The position numbers and the translations under genes are program-made. The notes under the pieces are model-generated. The model made no database searches. It was not told the DNA's origin and worked only from the letters and a program-made list of their open reading frames with translations. Positions 33,312 to 43,587 of a stretch of 64,000 nucleotides of DNA are shown piece after piece; within the stretch, counting starts at the first letter, position 1; every line of letters begins with the position of its first letter. The stretch lies in contig JXTC01000028.1 in NCBI GenBank assembly GCA_002914845.1, forward strand, positions 570,783 to 634,782, written 5' to 3'. The stretch is from Trema orientale (lineage: Eukaryota; Streptophyta; Magnoliopsida; Rosales; Cannabaceae).

Positions 33312-33905
33312 AAAAAGAGAAAAAGGAGGGGGAAAGGCAAAAGAAAAATAGAAAAAAGACCAAAAAAGAAAAGAAAAAAACAAATAAGAGGAGATGTTAC
33401 CTTTACATACACGAATATTGAGGAGAAATCATAGAGGAAAAAAATAGAGAAGAAAGAGAGAAGAGAAAATAAAAAATAAAATAAAAGAAGATAAATTAGT
33501 TGAAAAACGTACAACAAGAATAAAAAAACAAAGAGAGAAAGGAATTCAAATTTTTTAAAAAAAAAATAAGAAGTGAATATAAATTTTTAATAGAGTTATT
33601 CCTATTGATAGCTTGCTTTTTCACATTAGTTGGTTTTAAATTAAAGTAAAGATTTTCTCCTCCGTTTAAAACTGACAAGAATTAATATTTTCTCGTCACT
33701 TTAAAAGTGACGAGATAGGTTTGGCTTACTTACCTCTTCAGCCATGCGAAACAGTTGGCGTAGAATTGGTGATGCAAATAGTAGTTACAGTAATAGTATG
33801 TATACAAATATAGTGATTTCTACTGGCTGTTTGAATTTATTTTCAATAGATTTTAAATATTTATCAGCATAAATTTTTTGATTAATTTGTATAAGAAGAG
33901 TTGAC
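33312..33905. other. purine-rich low complexity, no gene
   Basis: AAGAAAAAGAGAAA-type sequence at 33310-33570 makes spurious Phe-rich open frames on the minus strand. Nothing coding is recognised. Confidence 0.4.
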
Positions 33906-33911
33906 ACACTA

Positions 33912-33945
33912 CAAGAAAATAACGTCTTTATCTTTACTTTTTCCT
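33912..33945 (+). mobile_element. isolated CACTACAAGAAAA end motif
   Basis: CACTACAAGAAAATAACGTC resembles a CACTA or related terminal repeat facing right. No partner end was identified in the next several kb. Confidence 0.3.
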
Positions 33946-33949
33946 ATAC

Positions 33950-36240
33950 CAGTATATATGTATATATTTGTAGAAATTATAAATTTGGAGATATAATTTT
34001 GCGCAACCAAAACTATTGTTAAAACTGTAGAAAACCCATAGTTCGTAATATATATATATAGCGGTTGAACTTATGTATTTAATTCGATCATATCATGAAA
34101 TTACATTGTTTTCGAAGATACCCATATCATATAGATATTTTCAAAGGTAAACTTAGTTTGGCTTATTACCTTTGGTTTGGGATGCTATGTTAGGAACGAT
34201 TTTGAGCACGTCTCGTCTAACCATAATTAGTAAAATACAAAACGGGAATTAAATGGCTAATAATACGAATGTGTATAATTGGTAATTTTTGTTGAAAATA
34301 TTTTTAAAAATTCGGACTAAATATAGTGTGCGCTAAAAATTCATAAATTTATTTATATATATATATAATACTTCTAATTTTGAAAATAGCGCCTGTAAAA
34401 TATGCTAATAAAAAGTGTAATTTTCTTTTAAAATATTATATTTTTCACCTATTTTAATGTGATTGGTTTAGAAAATCTAAATATTACTTATTGATAATTG
34501 ATTAAATATTTAATTAATCAAAATAAAATCAATATTATATAATAAATAGTAACAAAAAAATTTGAATAAAAAAAATTGAAATACAAAAAATGAGATTAAT
34601 GAGGAGTATTTGATACAGCTGAAGAATACGTACATATATATTACATATATAATATTTTTTTTTTAAAGTGCGACCATTTTTTAGTATGTTTGACAAATAT
34701 ATGTAATTCGACTATATAATTAAAAGATTCGTACGTGTGTATATATATATATATATATATAATGGGCACCAATTCAATAGGTATTTTTTTATCTATACAT
34801 AAGTATCGTTTTGGCCAATTGAAATTTATCACGCACATTTTTTTATATTAAAAAGTAAAAGAAAGAAATAATATTAATGATGTATGTTTTTTCATGCACA
34901 TCATTATAGCTATTGGATCACCATTAGATGATGATCCAATGGCTAAAAAAAATACACATAGGTATAAAAAAAAATACTTACTAGATTGGCAACCATATAT
35001 AACACGAGTATTATACGTAAAATTGCTAACTATGCATCGCACAATTTGAAATATCCCCACATAGAAGTGTTATATATCTACTCAATTTTATAATTGAAAT
35101 TCAAGGCTTCAAGTTGAAAAGGCAATGTCAAACTAAGTTTTGGTAACCAGAATTCAATGACAAAAACAAGCAAAAAAAGGGATTTTTAAAATACTTCCTT
35201 CCCACTACGACGCTCAATTCATAAAATAATATTTAAATTATATTTCAATTTTCACAAGTCAGCTAAGACCAAGTCTAGCGTGGACTAGCCAGCTGTTTGG
35301 GAGTGACCAACTAAAGGTCATATATCTAACTAGTTTTACTTGCCCAAATGGGAAAAGAAAAGAAAAAATAAACCAAATGAAAAACGTGGACACCACCGGT
35401 ATTGCCAAGCCAATTTTATGACTCGGTAAGTAGTTGAAGTAGCAATTGGGTTGTTGAAATATAACGTTTTCATCTCAAAATAAATTAAAATAAAATAAAG
35501 AGCAATGATATTGATATATAACGCGACCCAATTTTTATCATCGGCACATGCCAATTTGTGGCAGATGCCACGTGACTTAAGCTTTGCCATGGTTATTGGG
35601 TCAAATGGCTACGACACATGGGTCCCACCATAACGAAAAGGCACATTTGTGCGAATTAAAGAAGCCCATTTGTTTCACCTATTCTCTCCACTCCCATTCC
35701 TACGTCCATTCAAGTTACACTGTTAATATTTTGTTTATACTTGTAGCAATATTCGCAAAATGCTTAATACTAGTGTTATTGTTAAGCATTTTTTAAGATA
35801 AAGAACACTATTATGTATGACATTGTTATTGTTAATTAGGTATTAACATTTTGTTAAAAGAAAAGAAAAATTGCGTATTTATGTTAATATTGTGTTGTTT
35901 TGTTAAAACAACACACTATCCTTGTGTTGTTTTAAGAAAAACATCAAACATTTTCTTGGTTTTAGCGAAGTAACAAATTCATTCCTTACTTCTCATAAAA
36001 GAAAAATATGCATCCTCTAAATTTCACAAACGGTTGACAAGTTGTGTTGGATTTGATCAAAGTTACATTGTGAAATGACTATAATACTCTCAGTCAAAAT
36101 TAGTTAAGAGATCAAAATATGTTAGTACACTTATATAACACCCATTATACCATGCTTCAAACTAAATTCTCCATTGATCAATTACCATAAGTACTAAATA
36201 TCAACTATTGAAGGATTCTTTATGCACCATAGTCAGAACA
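33950..36240. other. no gene recognised
   Basis: AT-rich spacer with a TA microsatellite at 34741-34761. A tight hairpin GTGTTGTTTT-GTT-AAAACAACAC lies at about 35892-35914, and the same GTGTTGTTTT recurs at 35923. Open frames of 60-84 codons have no motif. Confidence 0.35.
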
Positions 36241-36945
36241 TTCTTGAAGCCAGCCAGAAGGGGGGGGGGGGGGAGGGGGGAGAATATTAGCAGCTAACAA
36301 GAAAGAACGAAAAAAAAAAGAGCAGAAATAATCACACCACCTAAAACGTTCTTCGAGTAGAAACTAATAGAGGGAAAAACATAAAAAGAAATACTTGTTG
36401 CAAAACCACAAAGAAATAATTGGTACTAAGGCTATACTTAGGAACTCCTTCAAACCACTAGGGGCGTGAAAGAAAAACTCAAAAAGTATGGGCTCAAAGA
36501 GAGTAGTACATATGACTAACGGACGAATATATATAAAAGTCAAGTCTGTGGGCCAGTGGGCCTAGTAGAGGCTTGAAGTAGGGATGTTATAATAAAACGA
36601 TCCCACTCTATTCACCAATATTTGTCAAACAATATAAATACACCACATGTTTATGCTTTATACATATCAAAATAACAAATTCAAATATTCATACTTCAGG
36701 TATAACAGAATAATAGATACATATGTACTCATAATCCAATAATTCCACGGATTTATAGAAACAAATAATTCTTACTTACAGGTGTAACATTATTTACTTT
36801 GTTTCTGAGTTTTTAAAGTCTTTGTTCATAAAATGTTGTCTACTCAATGTACAAGATATGCTCCTAAATACATATCTATATATACATATATATATTTTTT
36901 AAGAAAATAATTACTTTAATTTCTCCTCACACATAAAATGTTACG
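36241..36945. other. no gene recognised; G-run
   Basis: A run of about 15 G, one A and six more G lies near 36260-36281. The rest may be LTR-like (see GATGTTATAA at 36583), but I cannot place ends. Confidence 0.3.
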
Positions 36946-36949
36946 TGGT

Positions 36950-37067
36950 TCCTTCGTGGATACTCCAGTTCCTTCGAGGATATTACAATTCATTCAGGAA
37001 CATTATAATTCTTTTGGGAATATTCTCTGGTTCTTTCGAGAACAATATGATTCCTTTGAGAATACTC
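36950..37067. repeat. 20-22 bp tandem repeat, about six units
   Basis: Units such as GTTCCTTCGTGGATACTCCA, GTTCCTTCGAGGATATTACA and ATTCCTTTGAGAATACTCTA follow one another without spacers. The last unit runs into the target site of the adjacent Harbinger-type MITE. Confidence 0.75.
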
Positions 37068-37542
37068 TAATGACACGTTTACTTCGCTGTAATCGTAATC
37101 AGAATAAATAAAAGGGGAAATGAATGGGAATAAAATAGAATGGTATAGGAATCATTATTTGTAGTATGTTGTTTACTTAAAACAAATAAGAATGGGAATC
37201 ATATTCATTAGAATACTATTCTTTTGTTTACTAACCCAGGAAAAGTAATGGGAATGTGTTATATTTACTAAATTGTCCTTTTAAATACATATACGATTTA
37301 AAGTAGATAGATTTTTAGGGGTAAAATTGTATTTTATAATTTTAATAATTAAAAAAGAGGAAAGGAGTGTTTACGGGTAATCAGACTCCTTAGGGTGTTG
37401 GTGGGGGAAGTATTCCCATTCTTTTCTCCTAAATTTGTGTGGACCCCACACATTTCCCCCTTTCCCATATTTTAGTAAACCTTTGTATGGGAATCATTAC
37501 CTTATATACCATTCCCATTACTCTTTAGTAAACATGTCATAA
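37068..37542. mobile_element. PIF/Harbinger-type MITE, 469 bp
   Basis: The body is 37071-37539. The left end is TGACACGTTTACT and the reverse complement of the right end is TGACATGTTTACT. A TAA trinucleotide flanks both sides (37068-37070, 37540-37542), the usual Harbinger target duplication. GGGAATCAT / ATTCCCATT words mirror each other further in. There is no coding capacity. Confidence 0.75.
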
Positions 37543-37562
37543 TAGTGGCATGGGGGAGGACT

Positions 37563-37640
37563 TCTGCTGTACACAAAGGGGATGTTATAGGACTTGAGAC
37601 CTCTGCTGTACACAAAGGGGATGTTATAGGACTTGAGACC
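37563..37640. repeat. perfect 39-bp tandem duplication
   Basis: The unit TCTGCTGTACACAAAGGGGA... occurs twice back to back (37563-37601, 37602-37640) without a mismatch, implying a recent duplication. Confidence 0.95.
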
Positions 37641-38264
37641 TCCATACAACAGTTTAAGACATGTTATATATTATTTGAGTGGCTCAGTATGTAATTCACG
37701 ATCTTATCAAATAATAGAATATACACAGAAATCCAAATCATACGATTATTAGTTTTCTATTATGTACACTCTATATACAGATTCCTTACTTACAGAGTTT
37801 TCAAACTTATATATATCTTTACATTGCAGAGGGTACTACTAATACATGAGTTTGGAGGAGGAGCGACGACTTTTTGATCACGGCGAGTGTATATGAGTAT
37901 TTTTACCTGTGATTTTTTGACTTAGGGTTTTGCACATGGTTTTGAGCATGTGTATTGTGTGTTTTTCACCAACTTTTGAGTGTGCGTCTTATGTATAACT
38001 TTTGACAGGTCCACTATATATGTGTATGTATGTATATTTATATATTACACTATATGTTAATTATGAATGGTGCTTTCTTATAGTTCTACAAAGTTTAAAA
38101 AGTCTTAATTCTATACTATTTTATTATTTCTAAGTTGAGTATCGTCTCCCAATTTCACAAGATAATCATAAAATTTCTCATACGTATTTGTCTGAAATTA
38201 AGAGATGTTACAGAGGGTTTATTAATTTAAAACTTTAGGGGACAAAATACGCATGTAGAATTTT
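37641..38264. other. no gene recognised
   Basis: AT-rich; GTGTATTGTGTG / GTGTGCGTC-like words at 37950-38000 are a weak local repeat. Nothing coding. Confidence 0.35.
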
Positions 38265-40757
38265 AGGACAAATTGTATTCCCCTTCCCAGAACTATTAGC
38301 TATGTAGACTTTTGCCCTCTAAACTATTTTTTGTTTCATAAATTCCTCCTATATTATTTGAATGTTGAAAAAATAATCTTATTGTAAGTCTTCGTGCATA
38401 AATAAACAGAATCACTGATATGGCACATTTTGTTTTATTAATGTTTTCTTTTATAATTTACTATAATTATTATTCTAAACAACTAAATTAAACTAACTAA
38501 AAAAGCTTCAATTTTTCTTTTCTCTCCTCTCCACATGATCCATCTATTTCTCTTTTTTTCTCATAGTCTTCTCTGTTTTTCACGACAATCTCAAATTGAT
38601 TCCTCCTATGTCTATTTCCTGTACAACCATCCTATATGTCTTTGTCATTCCTTATACCACTCATCTTTTTCAATCCCTTTGCTAAAAATTACAAACTCAC
38701 TTTCTCCTCTTTATCCCCATATGCCATTGTTGCTCTCTATCTAAACTCAAAAATCTCGCAAAATCATTGAATTAGAAATTGAAACAAAATCAAAGTAAAA
38801 TCTAAATAGATCAAAGCTGGGGTCTTTGAGATAGACAATGGGGTTATAATGAGGATTAAAAGAAAACCCAAGAATATCATGAAGGAATGAAAAAATGACT
38901 CATGGATAATAGGTCTTAAGAAATAATAAAGAAGACCAGAAAGAGGAAGAAGTAATAATGGTTGAGTGAATTAAATGGCTAAGGATAACAAAGCAGGAAA
39001 GTTGTGAGCGAAGGTAAGAAAATCAAATCATAAGAGATATGAAGAAATTGAAGGAGAAAAGATGAGATCTAGAGATGAAGATGAAGCATGTCGAGAGAGA
39101 GAGAGAATTCGGGTTTTGGGTTTTTTTTTCTAATTTATTTTTTTATATAAATGAACAGTAGAGAGAGAGAATATTCGGGTTTTGAACAGTAATATCCCTC
39201 CTACTCATAAGAGGAGTATTTGAGCCATTTGATTTAATTTAATGGTTATACAAATAGTAATGATAACAACTACATCTTAATACACCAAAATATTCCCACA
39301 ACCATAATGTACTTTTTTCTTTTCTTTTCTTTTCTTTTCTTTCTCCTCTCCTCATCTCCTCCATGACCCAAACTCCCACAGTATTTTCCTGTGGCCATTG
39401 TTACTCTCTCTACTTCGCTTCTCTATAATCTCAGACGTCAATCAAACCGAATTTTCACCTATCACTTAATCAGGTTTTAAAAAATAATAAAAGAGAGAAA
39501 TAAAATAAAAAACATTGAAATGAAGAAAATAGGAATAAGAATATCTTGCTTTGCTTCGCCTATTGCAAATCTTTGACTAAAAGACGATAAGCACGCCATC
39601 ATATTTTTAACATAAATAATCTTGCTATTTAGTCTAAACATAAATAATAATCTTACTATTTTAATGTGATAATCTTTTTGTTTACTATTTATTGATCTTC
39701 CGATCTGGGCTTTTATACTATGGATAGCAAAATCCCAAATTTTCCATTATGGACTCCACTTACTTCTCAAGGGATAGAAATCTCAAAGGCTAATTTCTTG
39801 GGTTAGAACTAGTTTCATATTTAATGTAAGTTCACAATTTGAAGAAATTATATGTATTTATTTCCAGAACTTGATTATGAAATTTCAAGGCTAAATAGGA
39901 TGTTCATTTTTAGTGTGATATATATGCGAAATTTTTAATAGTGATACGATTTGATTCTTTTGTTGATAAGGTTTTGATTGTATTCCAGTTTCATTTCCTC
40001 GAGTTTTCTTGTACATCGGATTGTATCAAATTCTATAAGGGATATATAATAGTGCAAGGCATATATAATAGGACAATTTTGAATTACTCCATGGAAGGAT
40101 TTTTGTTTTTCAAATTAAACATAGACATAACAATCTAGTTACACTCTTTTGTATGACTCAGTACCGTCTCATATCTCTCCCACCTGCCATCCAACGTGAT
40201 GGCGCCATCCAATGAAGAAATCCTACGTTATGGCATAAGTGATGCAAGAACAATGGTGGCTACTGACTTTATTTGCCTTCATTTTCGAGATTTATTTATT
40301 TTATTTATTTATTATTTCTTTTTTTGCTGCAGCAATGGTAGTTTTCACCACCTTTGAGGATTCATACAGAGCTTCTAAGAGAAAACAGGAAAATAGGGAA
40401 ATAGGAAGAGAGGTGAATTAACATTCTCTCTCTTGATAGACTAATGTCAAAGTGGTAGAATCCATGACAAATATTATAGTCCTTAGTTTTTATTCAATAA
40501 AATCAATTAGAATAGTCCTCCTACAATAGGAGGAATTTTACCCCTGTTAAACTAGAATTCTCCATAAATTATTAAGACAAAATAGAAAAAAGATATGCCA
40601 CATCATTGTTTTCATTTATGAAAAGCTAACGAAAGGACAAGTATTTGAACATTCGAATAATATAAGAGAAATTTATGTAACAAAAAATTATTCATGGGCA
40701 AACTCTATAACCAATAATTTAGAGGGGGAAAAAAATACAATTTGTCCATAATTTTAT
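38265..40757. mobile_element. long-TIR element of about 2.5 kb, MULE-like
   Basis: The first 200 bp (38265-38470) and the reverse complement of the last 200 bp (40560-40757) align over their length. Shared blocks include GGACAAATTGTATT, GCCC..., TTTTTTGTT(T/A)CATAAATT, CTCTTATATTATT/CTCCTATATTATT, GAATGTT and GATRTGGCA. The interior has less AT-rich, UTR- or exon-like patches at about 38520-38760, 39300-39440 and 40140-40420, separated by AT-rich sequence. No transposase is seen. Exact ends and target duplication are unresolved. Confidence 0.55.
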
Positions 40758-43200
40758 TTAGATAGAAAAGTTAGACTAAAGTAAATGCCCCATGCTGGTA
40801 CCTTGCTTCTCCGGTGATTGGAATATATGGTTTGTACTTTGTAGTTATGTGAGGTTCTATGGGCTGATGTTTTCATCATTGCTGCCAAATAATTAAGATG
40901 GAAAGTGAAAGGGGACTTGGGATGAAATTTTAGATTCAATACATTTCGGATTTCTTTAGTATTTTTTTTTTTTATTTCTTGAGTGAAACAATTAATCATT
41001 TGCAAGTTTTGATTTCGAAATAGCTTATCAAAGGTATTTAAGTTATTTTCAAAGAAAATTTGACTGAAGTCAATGAAAATGACTCATAAGGAGTTTATTT
41101 AACCTAATTTTTTTAAAATTCGGGCAGTACATTTTACTTTTTCCATAGGACCAAGAAGTGAAACTATTGTTTCCCCAAAATTCAGAAAATATTTATAATA
41201 TAGTAAGACCAGCATCACTCTTTATTTTTTTCCATGTGAATAGTGTTCTCTAGATTTGATATACAATCAGGGAGCTACTTGGGGACCACTGCCCTACTGG
41301 ATTTTTGAGAAAAAAAATATTATCTCAGTACATGTGTGTGTATATATATATATATATATTATATTGATTTTCCTTGGATGGTTTAAATAAATGAATCATT
41401 GTTTCATACCTTCTGCTAGAAAGTCTACTTGAACAGTTTCTTGGCCATGTTCTTTTATGCATATTTGCCTGGCCTCCATCTAATTTTGTTGGGCTAAGTA
41501 TACAATCCACAATTCCACATCAATACCTAGACTAGAATCCCCCAATTAGGCTATAATTTGCTTCACAATTAATTTTTTGAAAGTTATGCATAAATTATCT
41601 TGATATGAGTAATAATTTGCTTACACAACATCATGCAGTAAAATGTTTAGTCGCCTTAGGTCTCAATCACTCTTAATAACCAAATTTGACAGGAAGTTTG
41701 ATGCAAACATGCTTCATTCATGAATATCATTGCTCACAATATAACAATGTTATTATCTTGTTTATGCCCACTAGATTATAATTCTGACTCCGTCTCAGTA
41801 TTCGAATGTACCTAAAACTTTGTAAATATAATTTGATGCAAGTTTTGTTTTGTTTTGTTTGTTTTTTTTTTTTTTGCCTAAATTAGGCGCGCTTCTATAA
41901 TATTGTCCATTACTCTAAAAGACGGACGCATATAGATTCTCATGATAAATTGGTGGTGATTATCACCACGTATTACACGTGATGTTAACAATTATCAAAA
42001 AAATAAAATTATATAATTTTTGTTTAAAAAAAAAAAGAGTTCCGAAGCCATTAATGTTATTCTGAGCCAAGCTGAAAGTCAAAATTGAGACACATTGGCA
42101 AGCTAGTGACGCAAGGGGGACGTCAGCCCCACGCGCCATTTGAAAAATGATGATGAGTAGCTTATGCCTCTTGAGTTATGCGTGCTGTAGTAGGTGAATG
42201 TTGTCATCTATCTACTACAATTACCATCGGAGGAACGAGGAAAGCCTCAGGGCGTTAGGTGAGCCGTCCTACGTGGCCAAAGCTTTGTGGCGTTCGGTCA
42301 AACGTGAGCCCCACGAACCTATCCCCCAACACTTCCCACCACCCAAATATCCCTCACCAACCACAATTTCTCCAATGGGTTTTTATCCTCTACAACCCAA
42401 TTTACTAAGAGACCTTGCTATCTCACCAATCATTGAAAAACAACCCCTGGTCCCTATTGTGAGCTAAACCAAATTAGCACTCTTCAATTGTCTAATGCAC
42501 CTGTTGTGAGGTAGATTTGATTGTAACCGATATCTGTGAATTTCTGCAATGCGATTTGATTTCTTTTGTATTGGTAAGGGTTGTAACCAATGTATGTCTG
42601 TAGTAGCTTAGCTAATAGTGCCCTTGAAGAGATAAGGGTTGTAACATTTGGTTAGAAAATGTTATAGATTGGGTAAGAGAGATTGTTGTTAGAAATGTAA
42701 TTATTCTTTTTGATGAAAGAATATTCAAAATTTTTTCAAAAAAAAAGAAAAAATTGTCTTCAATGTTACAAGTTAATTTTTTAGTATTAACTAATAACTT
42801 CTTTGATTGTTGTGTTTTTGGTTTCTTAATGAGCTCAAATTGTAAAGTGGTTTGGAAAAAAAAATACTAAACACCATTAAAATTTATTTTAGATTTACTA
42901 TTTAATTTGAATGTTTAGTTTTTTAACTAGCATTTAATGAGCGGGGATTAGGGTAAAAAGACAAATAATTAAATACCATTTATTTACGAGTATTGTTTGA
43001 CAATTATATCTTTTTTTTCAGGTTATATTCTACACTTTCGTGATCCATTACTTGATATGTAAATTCTATTTAATTGTTGAAGTTTATGTGACAAATAATG
43101 TAACAAAAAAATTGAAAAAAAAAAAAATAAAACACAAAATGGAGACCGCTATTAGTATTTCTTTTAAACAATCAATACTCATTTTCTAAGCTGAACTTCT
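40758..43200. other. upstream intergenic region of 4CL, no gene recognised
   Basis: AT-rich with a (TA)n at 41342-41361. GTGGTGATTATCACCAC at about 41954-41970 is a near-perfect hairpin, followed by an ACACGTGA G-box-like word. A less AT-rich patch at 42060-42480 includes an 89-codon frame (42198-42467) with no recognisable domain and no upstream support. A tract at 42480-42740 resembles the end of an old transposon, but I cannot name it. Confidence 0.35.
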
Positions 43201-43455
43201 TAAGACAAAAGATTTACTTCCAAGTGGCGTGCACCAATTGGCTAATATCCCCCCTCATTTGTGACAGCCATGTTACCCAAACACCATGTTACGTGTCCAT
43301 TCAGACCAAATAGGTCGCGTTCTGCCCTCGACAAAAACCGATAATTCCAAGAAACTCCTCTCACCAGCTCCCCTCTACCGAGACCAACGTGTATATTACT
43401 TAAACCAAAACCATAAACTGAAAAATCAGGGAAGGTTTTCGTATTACAAAGAAAA

Positions 43456-43462
43456 ACCAACC
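43456..43462 (+). promoter_or_regulatory. AC element (ACCAACC), putative MYB site
   Basis: ACCAACC is the AC-II type core bound by R2R3-MYB regulators in lignin and phenylpropanoid promoters, including 4CL. It lies 126 bp before the ATG, so it could fall in the 5' UTR if the TATA-like word at 43391 is real. Confidence 0.4.
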
Positions 43463-43480
43463 CAATTCTCACCTTCTTTC

Positions 43481-43481
43481 C

Positions 43482-43513
<32 letters not shown>

Positions 43514-43517
43514 ATCT
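43481..43517 (+). repeat. (CTAT)n microsatellite in the 4CL leader
   Basis: Nine tetranucleotide steps with one CTTT interruption, 71 bp upstream of the start codon and within the likely 5' UTR. Length variation here would alter the transcript leader. Confidence 0.9.
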
Positions 43518-43587
43518 AATCCTAACTCTTTCCAAAATTTTTTTCCCCCTTACTTTCCCTCGAACCAAACACCAAACTTAAACCATA

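Larger units (their letters stand above)
43201..43587 (+). promoter_or_regulatory. proximal promoter and 5' UTR region of 4CL
   Basis: The 390 bp before the ATG contain a CCAATTGG box at 43234-43241, an ACGTGTC core at 43291-43297, a weak TATA-like GTATATTA at 43391-43398, and a pyrimidine-rich leader. The transcription start cannot be fixed from sequence; if the TATA-like word is used it lies near 43425. Confidence 0.45.

Noticed and set aside
33290-33517. Phe/Leu-rich minus-strand frame resembling a membrane protein
   Set aside because: Produced by the purine-rich AAGAAAAAG low-complexity tract; no start context or family signature.
42198-42467. 89-codon plus-strand frame upstream of 4CL
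   Set aside because: Pro-rich chance reading with no recognisable domain, splice partner or conserved motif.
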